From positions 1 to 64,000 of the forward strand of contig JAPOQH010000098.1 of assembly GCA_026710825.1 (NCBI GenBank): a stretch of DNA of 64,000 nt, given 5' to 3'. Positions within the stretch are counted from its first letter, which is position 1; each line of letters opens with the position of its first letter. Position numbers and translations under genes: made by a program. The notes under the pieces are model-generated. The model saw only the letters and a list, made by a program, of their open reading frames with translations, was not told where the DNA came from and made no database searches. Shown piece after piece: positions 34,464-43,168 of this stretch. Source of the DNA: Chloroflexota bacterium (lineage in GTDB: Bacteria; Chloroflexota; Dehalococcoidia; Lucifugimonadales; UBA3495).

Positions 34464-35723
34464 CTACCGCGCGTCCGCCATCAGCAGCGCGTTCATCAAT
34501 ACCTGCGTCCCGTTGGCGCAGTCCTCCGGCGCGCTGAACTCTGCCGGCGCGTGGCTGATCCCGTTCACGCTCGGCACGAATATCATCGCCGACGGCGTGA
34601 TCGACGCGATAGCCTGGGCGTCGTGCCCCGCTCCGCTCGGCAGGTTGATGTGCGCCAGCCCGGCGACCTCCGCCGCGTCCGTAACCAACTGCCGCATGTT
34701 CCCCGATATCGGCACCGCCGGCGTGTTGCGCTGCGCCGTCACCGCAATGCCGACCTGCTCCGCGTGCCCCACCTCCTCGGCGGTCCGCCGCAACTCCACC
34801 TCTGCAGCCGCGAGGGATTCCATCCGTTCATCCCTAAACTCTATCCCCATCTGCACGCGCCCCGGAATCACGTTGCCCGCGTTCGGATGCACCTCCATGC
34901 TGCCGACCGTGCCAACCCTGCAGATCTCCATCTCCCCGGCGATGCTCCGCACCTTCAGCGCGATCTGCGCCGCCGCCGACATCGCGTCCTTTCGCATCCC
35001 CATCGGCGTCGTGCCCGCGTGGTTCGCCTCGCCCACTATGTCCACGTGATATACCGACCTCCCGGTGATGCCCGTGACGATGCCTATCGGATAGCCGCCC
35101 CGGTGCATCGTTGGCCCCTGCTCGATATGCAGTTCCAGGTAGCAGGCCAGTTCGTCGGGACGCCGCCGCGCCTCCTCGATGTGCGAGATGTTGCCGCCGA
35201 TATCCGGCAGGCGCGACGCCAGCGTGGCTCCGTCGTCGGCCACCGCCGCAAAGTCCTCGGCCTCCCAGAGTCCGGCCACGGCCCTGCTGCCCAGCAGCCA
35301 CCGGTGAAAGCTCGTGCCCTCCTCGTTGGTGAACACCATCACTTCCAGCGGGTGCCGCGTCGTGTGCCCCGCGTCCTTCAGCGCCTGCACCACCTCGATC
35401 GCAGCGATCACCCCCAACGCGCCGTCATACTGGCCGCCCGCCGGCACCGTGTCGGTATGCGAACCCAGCGCGATGGCCGGCAGCGACCCTCCACTGCCCT
35501 CAACCCGCCCGATGATGTTTCCGGCCGCGTCAATGCGCACCGCCATGCCCGCTCGGCGCATCAGTTCCATCACGTAGTCGCGGCCCGCCACGTCCAGCGG
35601 GGAAAACGCCACCCGCTGCATCCCCTCGTCGGTGTTGCCAATCTGGCCCAGAGCCGTCAGGGTGTCGTTGAGGCGCGCGGCGTTGATGGTCACCGAGTCT
35701 GCCGGTGTCTGCGATGTGGTCAT
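34464..35723 (-). CDS. M20-family hydantoinase/carbamoylase-type amidase
   Basis: A 419-aa Zn-dependent amidase of the N-carbamoyl-L-amino-acid hydrolase/allantoate amidohydrolase group: ALGSHTDTVPAGGQYDGALG (metal ligands H89 and D100), VMVFTNEEGTSFHRWLLGSR (catalytic Glu pair), YLELHIEQGPTMHRGG (HIEQGP hallmark), GEANHAGTTPMGMRKDAM and LPSGAGHDAQ. It hydrolyses N-carbamoyl or ureido amides to amino acid, CO2 and ammonia. Confidence 0.92.
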   Translation of the reverse strand: MTTSQTPADSVTINAARLNDTLTALGQIGNTDEGMQRVAFSPLDVAGRDYVMELMRRAGMAVRIDAAGNIIGRVEGSGGSLPAIALGSHTDTVPAGGQYDGALGVIAAIEVVQALKDAGHTTRHPLEVMVFTNEEGTSFHRWLLGSRAVAGLWEAEDFAAVADDGATLASRLPDIGGNISHIEEARRRPDELACYLELHIEQGPTMHRGGYPIGIVTGITGRSVYHVDIVGEANHAGTTPMGMRKDAMSAAAQIALKVRSIAGEMEICRVGTVGSMEVHPNAGNVIPGRVQMGIEFRDERMESLAAAEVELRRTAEEVGHAEQVGIAVTAQRNTPAVPISGNMRQLVTDAAEVAGLAHINLPSGAGHDAQAIASITPSAMIFVPSVNGISHAPAEFSAPEDCANGTQVLMNALLMADAR

Positions 35724-35914
35724 GCTGGTTGTTCCTCAGTGCTGCGTGGTGATCGAGGCGTCGCCGGCCGGGGCGTCAGATGGCGACGGCGGCCCGTCCC
35801 GCCTGTAACCCGCTGGTGCGGTAACCGATGTGCCCTGGAACGCGGTCGATGTCGCGTCCGCATTATAGCCGATGCCAGGACGCCGGCATGCGCCCGGCGC
35901 GGCAACACCCGACG

Positions 35915-36739
35915 TCAGCCGCTCCCGCTGTCGACGTCGCGTTTCCCGAATATCAGGATCGATAGCCCGTAGAACGCGATCAGGTACGCCAGCACCGCCG
36001 GCAGGAACCACGCCGCGTTCATCTCGTCGCGCCCCACGATCCCGTTGGACACGCCCCACAGGGTCCACCGCGTGTATTCGTGCAACTCGAAACCGTACAC
36101 GCCGTTCACGATGACGTTGGCCAGCGGATAAGCCACTGATTCTGCCACCACTACAGCAAGCCCCACTCCTACGCCGAAAGCGGACGAGCGTGACGCCACG
36201 CAGAGCAACGCGCCCAACGCCATGTATGTCATGGCAACCGGCAGGCTCGCGAAGCACGTCGCAGCGGCTTCACCCCAACCGTCCGGCACATCAAACAGGA
36301 AATCCCCGATCGCGCTCGAGCTTTCGTCACCGGCAATCAATCCCACCCCGGCGCCCACGCACCACGCCACGACCCACACCGCCAGCAGGATCCCGCTGCC
36401 CAGCAGCAATTTGGGATGTATGGTCCAGTGCCGACGCTCCCCTCGCGCGATCAGGGTTCGCCAGGTCCCCCAGGCAAACTCGCTGCCCAGCAGGAACGAT
36501 GCCAGCACGATCCCGAAGAACGGCCCCAACCTGGACAGCCCTTGGAAAACCGCGGCGGGATATCCCTGCGGCGGAATACCCAGCGGCACCGCCGACTGGC
36601 TGGTAGCCAGCGTTGTGACAGCCAGAATCCCGACCACGAACAGGCCGGCTATGCCGACCACCACCCAGAACCCGACACGTTGCCGCAGCCTGAACCATTC
36701 CCACTGCAGTAGGCTGAGATATGTCGCCGTCGCGGTCAT
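35915..36739 (-). CDS. ABC-2 type transporter permease
   Basis: A 274-aa protein with six membrane helices (for example VGFWVVVGIAGLFVVGILAV, GPFFGIVLASFLLGSEFAWG, WFLPAVLAYLIAFYGLSILI). The EFAWGTWRTLIARGERR segment is the coupling-helix motif of ABC-2 exporters. Its ATG (36737-36739) overlaps the stop codon of the ATP-binding subunit directly upstream. Substrate unknown. Confidence 0.85.
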   Translation of the reverse strand: MTATATYLSLLQWEWFRLRQRVGFWVVVGIAGLFVVGILAVTTLATSQSAVPLGIPPQGYPAAVFQGLSRLGPFFGIVLASFLLGSEFAWGTWRTLIARGERRHWTIHPKLLLGSGILLAVWVVAWCVGAGVGLIAGDESSSAIGDFLFDVPDGWGEAAATCFASLPVAMTYMALGALLCVASRSSAFGVGVGLAVVVAESVAYPLANVIVNGVYGFELHEYTRWTLWGVSNGIVGRDEMNAAWFLPAVLAYLIAFYGLSILIFGKRDVDSGSG

Positions 36740-37701
36740 CAGTCATCCCTTAGCGCGTTGCCCGTCACTTCCAGGAAACCTTCCTCCAGCGACGCGCCCG
36801 ATTGTGTCATCTCCGAAACGTAGATCCGCGCCTCCGCCAGCTCCCTGCTGATTTTCCATTCGCTCCCCGGCGCCGCCGATACTTTCAACCCGTCGTCGGC
36901 CCCCCCTCCGATGGCCCAGCCGGCATCCTGCAGCAGTGATCGCGCCTTGACGTCGTCGGTCGTCCGCAGCCTCACCCGCGACTGACCCGAGATCCCCGAC
37001 ACAGGGCCTGAGTAGAGCAGTTTCCCGCGCGCCATCACGCCGACGTGGTCGCAAACCTGCTCCACCTCGTTGAGCAGGTGGCTGGCCAATATCACCGTTC
37101 TTGCCTTCCCGCCCGATTTGCCATCGCCTGTGGCCAGGCCACGAATCAATTCCCGCACTTCGATGATCCCGGCCGGGTCCAGTCCGTTGGTCGGTTCGTC
37201 CAGGATCAGCAAATCCGGGTCGCCCAGCAGCGTCGCCGCGATGCCCAGCCGTTGTTTCATCCCGGTGGAGCACGCGCGGAATTTCCGACCCGCTGCATCC
37301 CGGTCCAGGTTCACCAACCCCAGCAGCCGTTCGATTTCGTCGTCTCCGCCGCTCGATCCGTAGATCCCCTGCAGGCATCTCAGGTTGTCCCGGCACGACA
37401 GGTACGGCCAGAAAATCGGCCGCTCGATCATCGCGCCCACGCGACCGCGCGCCTGTTCGAGCCCGGTATCACCCGTTTCGCCCAGCAGCACGATGTCGCC
37501 AGCCGTCGGGCTGAGGAAACCGGCCAGCATGGACAGCAGCGTCGTCTTACCCGATCCGTTCGGTCCCAGCAGCCCGTACGCCCCTCCCGACGGAATCGTC
37601 AGGCTGACGCCGTCAACGGCGCGCACTCGCCGAAAGTGCTTGGTGATGCCAACCACTTCCACGGCCGGCACATTCATGGTGTCAGAGGAAATCGTCATCA
37701 T
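36739..37701 (-). CDS. ABC transporter ATP-binding protein
   Basis: A 320-aa ATPase of the drug/lipid exporter (ABC-2) class: Walker A GLLGPNGSGKTTLLSMLAG, signature FRACSTGMKQRLGIAATLLG (S-T-G-M-K in place of LSGGQ), Walker B LLILDEPTNGLDPAG, switch His in VILASHLLNEVE, and a C-terminal extension of 90 residues. ATGATG at 37701 overlaps the stop of the upstream oxidase gene. Works with the permease that follows. Confidence 0.92.
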   Translation of the reverse strand: MMTISSDTMNVPAVEVVGITKHFRRVRAVDGVSLTIPSGGAYGLLGPNGSGKTTLLSMLAGFLSPTAGDIVLLGETGDTGLEQARGRVGAMIERPIFWPYLSCRDNLRCLQGIYGSSGGDDEIERLLGLVNLDRDAAGRKFRACSTGMKQRLGIAATLLGDPDLLILDEPTNGLDPAGIIEVRELIRGLATGDGKSGGKARTVILASHLLNEVEQVCDHVGVMARGKLLYSGPVSGISGQSRVRLRTTDDVKARSLLQDAGWAIGGGADDGLKVSAAPGSEWKISRELAEARIYVSEMTQSGASLEEGFLEVTGNALRDD

Positions 37702-38900
37702 GCCAGCACGTCGAACCCGTAGCCTGAGGTGTTCAGCGCGCCCTCCGCGAACCGGGAGAACCGCAGCGGCGATATGTCCATCGTGGAAGCCTGTCCGTCG
37801 CCTATCAACTCGGCCATCAGCACCCCCACCATTGGCGAGAGCTTGAACCCGTGCCCGCTGAACCCGGTGCACACGTACAGGCCGTCGATTCCCTCGATTC
37901 GGTCCATGATCGGGTGCGAGTCCGGCGTGTTCGTGTACAGTCCCGCGTACCCCGCCGCAAGCTCCGCATCTGCAATCGGCGGAATCCTCTGTGCCAGCCG
38001 CTGCCATATGTCCTGTATGAACGCCGGACTCGCTCGCTGCGCGAATACCTCCGGATCATCCACCACGTCAGAGTGGTTGCCGTTCCCCACCAGCGTCAAC
38101 TCCTGCCCCTCGGGCCGGAAGTAAATCCGGTTGCCGATGTCCGCTCCGCCCGGATGGTGCGGCACCAGGTCCAGCGGGCGCCGGAAGTGCAGCACCTCGT
38201 GGCGCGTGGCGACCAGCGGCGCGTCGATGCCGTGCGACGTCAAAAACCTTGCCGACCACGGCCCGGTCGCCGCCACCGCGATGCCCGTCTCGACGCGTGT
38301 GCCGTCCGCTGCCACCACCGCCGTTACACGACTACCGTCCTCGCTGGTCTCAATCCCGGTCGCCGGCGTCTGCAGCCTGATGTTCACCCCCTCGGCGCGG
38401 GCGCGGGTCGCGTATGCGTACGCCGTCCCCGATGCGTCGGCGTGCCCCGAGTAAGGCTCGTACGCGATGGCCGCCGCGTCCTCCACCACAAAACCTGGCG
38501 CCAAGGCCGCGGCATCCCCCGCGCCGATGATGTCAGTGATGACGCCAACCGACTGCTGCGTCGCTATGTTGCCGCGAAACGTCTCCAGATCGTCCGCGCC
38601 CGCGAATACCAGGTACCCCGTTTCCGTGTAACCGCAATCACCGCCGATGATTTCGCCGAAGTTGCGGAAGATGTTCAGGCTCCTCCACGCCAACTCCGCG
38701 TTCACCGCCGTTGAATAGTGCATGCGGATGGCCCCGCTGCTCCGGCCCGTCGATCCGCTGCCCAGCGTGTCGCGCTCGAGCAGCACGATGCGTCGCAATC
38801 CGTGTCTGTGCGCGGTCAGCGCCAGGTTGCAAGCGATGCTGCATCCCATCACCCCGCCGCCGATGATCACCACATCGGCAGTATCCGTCGTGGCAGTCAT
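37698..38900 (-). CDS. FAD-dependent amino-acid oxidase-type protein (DAO family)
   Basis: A 400-aa D-amino-acid/sarcosine/glycine-oxidase-like flavoprotein: FAD Rossmann site DVVIIGGGVMGCSIACNL, LLERDTLGSGSTGRSSGAIR (the Ser/Thr-rich stretch where some relatives bind flavin), IAVAATGPWSARFL, and the C-terminal FAD contact GLYVCTGFSGHGFKLSPMVG. It would oxidise an amine or amino acid. Overlaps the ABC ATPase start by 4 nt and the HEPN-like gene end by 4 nt. Confidence 0.88.
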   Translation of the reverse strand: MTATTDTADVVIIGGGVMGCSIACNLALTAHRHGLRRIVLLERDTLGSGSTGRSSGAIRMHYSTAVNAELAWRSLNIFRNFGEIIGGDCGYTETGYLVFAGADDLETFRGNIATQQSVGVITDIIGAGDAAALAPGFVVEDAAAIAYEPYSGHADASGTAYAYATRARAEGVNIRLQTPATGIETSEDGSRVTAVVAADGTRVETGIAVAATGPWSARFLTSHGIDAPLVATRHEVLHFRRPLDLVPHHPGGADIGNRIYFRPEGQELTLVGNGNHSDVVDDPEVFAQRASPAFIQDIWQRLAQRIPPIADAELAAGYAGLYTNTPDSHPIMDRIEGIDGLYVCTGFSGHGFKLSPMVGVLMAELIGDGQASTMDISPLRFSRFAEGALNTSGYGFDVLA

Positions 38901-39388
38901 CTTGACTCGTGCCCAGTTCCAAATATTTCCTGCAGCAGGTCAATCGCTTCTGCTGTGCTGCCGGCTCGCCTCAGGACGGTTTCGTCGGGCAGGTCGTTTT
39001 CGTAAAAATGTATGTGCAAGCTGTGGGCGGAGTTAGCCCCAACATCCAAAATGGCGCCGATTTCAGAGTTTGAACTCAACACCAGAGATGTGAGCCGCTC
39101 GGCTACACGGAGAACATTCGAATGGCTGCGCACGCGTAAACGGTGGTCGGCCGCGATCGCCTTGATGGTTTGTGTATAAGCGCCCCACGACTTCTCTGCA
39201 ACTTGCCGGAGATCGCCGTCCGCCCGGCTTTTTTCAACATGCTCGCGGTAGTGCTCGAGACTGTCGCGGTACGTTGTCTTCAACTCGTCAGCCTCGGAAT
39301 CGGTCAACGCGATCTCCGGGCGGTTGGGCAACCCAGTGCGAATAGCTTCCGACACCTGTTCCGACGGAAATTCCATTCGATGGACCAT
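38897..39388 (-). CDS. PaREP1/HEPN-like helical protein
   Basis: A 163-aa helical protein. The segment YREHVEKSRADGDLRQVAEK followed by SWGAYTQTIKAIAADHRLRV resembles the PaREP1/HEPN pattern (GD..QA.EK.WGA....KA.A). The HEPN RxxxxH motif is not clear. GGAG is 6 nt before the ATG; a 27-bp palindromic site lies just upstream. Its partner gene, if any, is not an obvious MNT nucleotidyltransferase; the neighbours are an HNH nuclease upstream and the oxidase downstream (4-nt overlap). Confidence 0.6.
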   Translation of the reverse strand: MVHRMEFPSEQVSEAIRTGLPNRPEIALTDSEADELKTTYRDSLEHYREHVEKSRADGDLRQVAEKSWGAYTQTIKAIAADHRLRVRSHSNVLRVAERLTSLVLSSNSEIGAILDVGANSAHSLHIHFYENDLPDETVLRRAGSTAEAIDLLQEIFGTGHESR

Positions 39389-39398
39389 ATCGGCTCCA

Positions 39399-39425
39399 CA
39401 TGCTATTTGTCACAATCATAGCATG
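39399..39425. promoter_or_regulatory. Palindromic site upstream of the PaREP1/HEPN-like gene
   Basis: CATGCTAT (39399-39406) and ATAGCATG (39418-39425), a perfect 8-bp inverted repeat with 11-nt spacing, 10 nt upstream of the ATG at 39388. Dyad length and spacing fit a dimeric repressor site better than a terminator (no T-run). Confidence 0.45.
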
Positions 39426-39438
39426 GCCGCGGATCTAC

Positions 39439-39858
39439 CTATGCCCGGTCCTTTTCCCGCCGGACCCTGAACGCTGCCCCTCGTTGCTTGCGCATCCAAC
39501 GCAAAAACGATGCCACCCGCGGATTGGCCCGCAGCAGTTCCACGCTGTAAAGCTCATCGGCCAGCGTGGTCTCGGAGAACATCGCGTGGACTTGCCGGTG
39601 GCAGGTTGGGCAGAGCCGCGCCGTGGGCCCGTGGTTCCCGCCTCGCGCCCGGGGAACCAGGTGGTGCACCGTGAACCGGTCGACTTCCCGTTCACATAAA
39701 GCGCAGTGGACTTCATCGCCGAGAACGCGGCGCCGGGCTTCGACGCGGTTCGCTCCCTGATCCGGGTTGATCGCTCCTTGATCCGGGCTGATCGTTGGGG
39801 CTGTCATGGATCCGTCCTTCGCCCCGCGAGACCGAGTGCGGCCCCGTTTTCTAGCCAT
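39439..39858 (-). CDS. HNH endonuclease-domain protein
   Basis: A 139-aa protein with a zinc-finger HNH domain: C52-x-x-C55 (HCALCERE), VDRFTVHHLVPRARGGNHG with the catalytic HH pair (65/66), C83-x-x-C86 (LCPTCHRQVH). An N-terminal basic tail (MARKRGRTRSRG) and a duplicated heptapeptide (ISPDQGA-INPDQGA, from a 21-nt direct repeat near 39755-39795) precede it. An ATG at 39807 with AAGGA upstream is an alternative start. It overlaps the upstream hypothetical gene by 8 nt. Confidence 0.82.
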   Translation of the reverse strand: MARKRGRTRSRGAKDGSMTAPTISPDQGAINPDQGANRVEARRRVLGDEVHCALCEREVDRFTVHHLVPRARGGNHGPTARLCPTCHRQVHAMFSETTLADELYSVELLRANPRVASFLRWMRKQRGAAFRVRREKDRA

Positions 39859-40339
39859 CCCTGCGCGTGCCGGACGTGTCCAGGAATCGCCAACCTGGCA
39901 GGTCCACCTGCCACTGGGCGTCCTCGTACAACATCGGTATCATCAACCCGGACATCAGTTGGCTGTGCTGGACCACCGTTTCGTCTTTCACTCCAAACGG
40001 CAGGAAGACGAACGCGTGCGCGTCATCCACGTAACGCGTCGGCGCCGCCGCCAGTTCCGACAGGTCCTCCAGCGGCCAGAGCCTCAATACCGTGGTGCGA
40101 AAGTCGTCCAGCAGCGACCCCCGCATAGGATGGCCGGAGTCGTAGGCGGCCCGGTATGCCACCTGCATGTCGATGCTCAGGCGTGTCGCCCACACCCCCA
40201 GCCGCATGCCCCGAGTTTCCTTGGAGAGCATCGACCACGCCAGGTCCATGTCCCCGTCCCTTATGGACTCGGCGAACAGGCCGGCCCGTTGCCCCACTTC
40301 GTCAGGTTCCTGGCTCCGGCGCTGTCCGGGCATTCGCAT
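39851..40339 (-). CDS. Hypothetical protein, NTF2/ketosteroid-isomerase-like size
   Basis: About 162 aa, soluble. Sequence such as RAGLFAESIRDGDMDLAWSM, RLSIDMQVAYRAAYDSGHPM and EDAQWQVDLPGWRFLD suggests a small alpha+beta domain; no family recognised. Start ambiguous between ATGs at 40366 and 40339. Its stop overlaps the HNH gene start, so the two are co-translated and may be functionally linked. Confidence 0.55.
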   Translation of the reverse strand: MRMPGQRRSQEPDEVGQRAGLFAESIRDGDMDLAWSMLSKETRGMRLGVWATRLSIDMQVAYRAAYDSGHPMRGSLLDDFRTTVLRLWPLEDLSELAAAPTRYVDDAHAFVFLPFGVKDETVVQHSQLMSGLMIPMLYEDAQWQVDLPGWRFLDTSGTRRDG

Positions 40340-40414
40340 GTTTCCGCCATCCCTCCGGGTCAACATAGCGCCCAGTGGCGTCCCCGAAGCAGTTCACATT
40401 CTATGGGTTAAAGG

Positions 40415-41218
40415 TCATACCGGCAAACCAATAAACCGCTCTGGTATCGTGTCAGCTTGCACGCCGACCGCGTCTCCTACCCGCACCGCGCCTGGCTTCT
40501 CCACGATTCCGTACATCCCGAAATATCCCGCCAACGCGTTGGGCCGGTAACCCAGAATCGACCGCACCACTTCTGCGTCCGTTTCTCCGGTGACCGGGTG
40601 CTGGTCCACGATGGCGCAGCGAGGGTCCGGCGCAAGCACCCGTACCACCGCGTCGCCCACGGTGAGGGTGTGGTTGATCCATCCGTCCTCTTCGTGCGGC
40701 TCGCAGCCGTCCAGCAGCAACGTGGGCCGGAACCGGTCAGTGGCCAAGCACTCATCCTCCGACATTCCCATTTCGGCCGACAGGCGCTCCACTGATGCTC
40801 GCGATAGCACTGATACCGGAAACTCGTCGAACACCTGGCAGGGCAGGACCGACATCATCAGCACCGCCGGCTGATCGCAGAAGTCGCTGATCGCTTGCAT
40901 CCAATCGCCCTGCAGCGCGCGGCCGCGCACCCGGCGGCCCCAGATTATCGTCCAGACCGGCCGGTCCAACTCCGGCTGTCCCTCCAGTACCCGCCCGTCC
41001 GGGAACTCAATGCGCAGTTGTTCCGACTCCGGATCCCAGGACGTCACCAACTGCGCCAACTTGCCCACATTCCGCCGGGACAGCAGACGCCCCGAGCTGT
41101 TCACCAGGTAAAACCGCCTGTCGTCGGTGATCCCGCCCAACTCCAGGTTGACTGATTCCAGCGGTACCAGCGCCATCGACTTCACCGGCGCAATGTTGAT
41201 TTCGGCGACTGTGATCAT
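40415..41218 (-). CDS. MOSC-domain protein
   Basis: About 267 aa with the MOSC_N beta barrel (VAEINIAPVKSMALVPLESV, GGITDDRRFYLVNSSGRLLS) and the MOSC sulfur-carrier domain (DRFRPTLLLDGCEPHEEDGW, VGDAVVRVLAPDPRCAIVDQ). The Cys in DPRCAI is at the position that binds persulfide or molybdenum cofactor in MARC/YcbX-type enzymes. GGAG 8 nt before the ATG at 41218 favours it over the GTG at 41227. Likely an oxidoreductase or cofactor sulfur transfer protein. Confidence 0.85.
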   Translation of the reverse strand: MITVAEINIAPVKSMALVPLESVNLELGGITDDRRFYLVNSSGRLLSRRNVGKLAQLVTSWDPESEQLRIEFPDGRVLEGQPELDRPVWTIIWGRRVRGRALQGDWMQAISDFCDQPAVLMMSVLPCQVFDEFPVSVLSRASVERLSAEMGMSEDECLATDRFRPTLLLDGCEPHEEDGWINHTLTVGDAVVRVLAPDPRCAIVDQHPVTGETDAEVVRSILGYRPNALAGYFGMYGIVEKPGAVRVGDAVGVQADTIPERFIGLPV

Positions 41219-41243
41219 ATCGGTCACTCCAGCGACGGGTTGC

Positions 41244-42698
41244 TTACTCCAGAGACAGGAATTCTTCCACCATGTCCCGCTGCGCTCCGCGGTCGTATAT
41301 CTGGTACAGCAACGCCGCGTTGCGCGCTCCGTCGCCGCCGAAATATCGCTCGTAAAGCGTCTGCCTGCTCCCGAACGCGCTGCAAGACACGTCCCACGCC
41401 AGCCGGAACAATCGGATGCGTTCCTCCGCCGTCGCGGTGTCTGTGTCCATGTACTCCCGGATATCCTCCGCCAGCGGCCCGTTCAGGTCCGCCTCCGCGG
41501 GCAGCGCCATCAGGCTGCTCGATCCCAGCAGATGCAGGATCTCCGTCATTCGCGGATACATGTCGATCATCTTCTTCCGCGCTACCAGCAGCGGCCGGTA
41601 GTCGGGGCAGAATATCCCCCACTCGTCCACAGATGCCTGCGCCTCCGATGCCGCCAGCAGCGCCTTGGTGATCTCCAGGTTCTCGATGATCTCGGCGATC
41701 AGATGCTGGGTGGCCGGCAGGTCGCCCGACCCCAGCGTGTCCACCATCAGCGTCGCCAGCCCCAGCATGAACTCGCACTTCACCACGTTCTTGGTCACCA
41801 CCTGGTGGGCCGTGTGCGCGTTGCGGTTGGTTCGTTCTCCCCATTGGTTGCACAACGCAACGTCGTTGTACAGGAACACCCGCTCCCAGGGAACCAGCAC
41901 ATCGTCAAAAAACACGATGGCGTCCATCTCCTCGAAGCGGCTGCCCGCCGGATGGTCGAAATGTGACCGGCCCAGGTCAACTGAGTCCCTGCACTGGAAC
42001 TTGAGCCCTTCGGTGTTGCACGGTATCGCGAACCCGAAGGCGTACCGCCCTTCGTCGCCCGCCGGTACCCTGCGTGTCCGCGCCGGATACACCGCAATCT
42101 CGTCCGACAACGGCCCCAGGGTTGCCAGCACGCGTGCTCCGCGCACCACCAGGCCTGCGTCCGTCTCTTTCGCCACCGATAGCGCCACCTCGGTCCGGTC
42201 ATCAAACGGCGTTGCGCCCACCGCCCTGCTGCGCTGCAGGTTCACCAGCGTATGGGTCATCACAATGTCGTTTTCCCGGATGTATTCGTAATAGTCCAGG
42301 ATGTTCTGCTTGAACTCCGGCCGGTTCAACCCCGAATAGTCCGATGCCGCTGCCATCGACGTCACCGCCACGTTCAGAAAATCCGGCGTCCGACCCATCA
42401 TCCCGCACGAAAGCTTGGCCCAGTTGCGCATCATGTTCCGCCGCCGCGCCAGATCCTCCGCGTTGCGCGGCATGATGAACGAAAGACCCACCGGATCGCC
42501 CGTGCTCGGTGACGTATACGTCATCTCGTCGTGCAACGCCGGCGCGTGCTGCATGTCCAGCAGACCCGCAACCGTCCGCAGACCTCCGGCAAACGCCGGA
42601 TGCGTGGTCACGTCCTTGACCCGTTCCCCGCCGATGTACACCTCCGCCGCCCGGTCCCGAATGCCGGCGATGTACTGTGCTCCGGTTCGTGCTGGCAT
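41244..42698 (-). CDS. 4-hydroxyphenylacetate 3-hydroxylase (HpaB)-family flavin monooxygenase
   Basis: A 484-aa member of the HpaB/acyl-CoA-dehydrogenase-fold family: RTGAQYIAGIRDRAAEVYIG at the start, MTYTSPSTGDPVGLSFIMPR, THTLVNLQRSRAVGATPFDD, DAIVFFDDVLVPWERVFLYN and YRPLLVARKKMIDMYPRM with LLGSSSLMALPAEADL. Such enzymes hydroxylate phenols with FADH2, but the family also includes 4-hydroxybutyryl-CoA dehydratase and pyrrole oxygenases, so the substrate is open. GGAGGA precedes the ATG. No reductase component (HpaC) is seen in the window. Confidence 0.88.
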   Translation of the reverse strand: MPARTGAQYIAGIRDRAAEVYIGGERVKDVTTHPAFAGGLRTVAGLLDMQHAPALHDEMTYTSPSTGDPVGLSFIMPRNAEDLARRRNMMRNWAKLSCGMMGRTPDFLNVAVTSMAAASDYSGLNRPEFKQNILDYYEYIRENDIVMTHTLVNLQRSRAVGATPFDDRTEVALSVAKETDAGLVVRGARVLATLGPLSDEIAVYPARTRRVPAGDEGRYAFGFAIPCNTEGLKFQCRDSVDLGRSHFDHPAGSRFEEMDAIVFFDDVLVPWERVFLYNDVALCNQWGERTNRNAHTAHQVVTKNVVKCEFMLGLATLMVDTLGSGDLPATQHLIAEIIENLEITKALLAASEAQASVDEWGIFCPDYRPLLVARKKMIDMYPRMTEILHLLGSSSLMALPAEADLNGPLAEDIREYMDTDTATAEERIRLFRLAWDVSCSAFGSRQTLYERYFGGDGARNAALLYQIYDRGAQRDMVEEFLSLE

Positions 42699-42744
42699 CG
42701 TGGTTCCTCCTCTGGCGGATTTCGCCGGATTATTGATACCGGAT

Positions 42745-43155
42745 TCAGACGACGAACTCGTCCCCGATCGACCGCCGCGCCTCTGCGGTGTCGTCGGTGG
42801 TCAGGCCGATCATCGCGTATCCATCTTGCCGGCCCAGAATGTGCATGCTCTGGATGTTCACGCCGGCCTGTTTGAGACGGTCCGCCACCGAGGCCAATTC
42901 CCCCGGTTGATCGGGCAGCCGTATCACCAGCGCGTCGTCGCCCACCGCTTTGAAACCCGCCTGGTTCAGCACGTAGAGCGCATGGTCGTACCGGTCCACC
43001 GTGAGGATGATCGCGCCGCGACTGCCGGCCGATTCGGTGTTCAGGCTCTCGATGTTGATCCCCTCGCCGGCCAGCGCTCCGGTGATGCCGGCAATCACCC
43101 CGACTTCGTTGTCCGCCATTATGACGATGCGGTTTGCCAGGTCCGGTTGGTTCAT
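42745..43155 (-). CDS. Tandem ACT-domain protein
   Basis: A 136-aa protein of two ACT domains: RIVIMADNEVGVIAGITGAL with GEGINIESLNTESAG, then VIRLPDQPGELASVADRLKQ with AGVNIQSMHILGRQDG. ACT domains bind small ligands, usually amino acids. It stands between histidine decarboxylase (14 nt upstream) and the HpaB-type gene, so it may sense histidine or a related amine acid. AAGGAGAG precedes the ATG. Confidence 0.88.
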   Translation of the reverse strand: MNQPDLANRIVIMADNEVGVIAGITGALAGEGINIESLNTESAGSRGAIILTVDRYDHALYVLNQAGFKAVGDDALVIRLPDQPGELASVADRLKQAGVNIQSMHILGRQDGYAMIGLTTDDTAEARRSIGDEFVV

Positions 43156-43168
43156 CGCTCGGCTCTCC

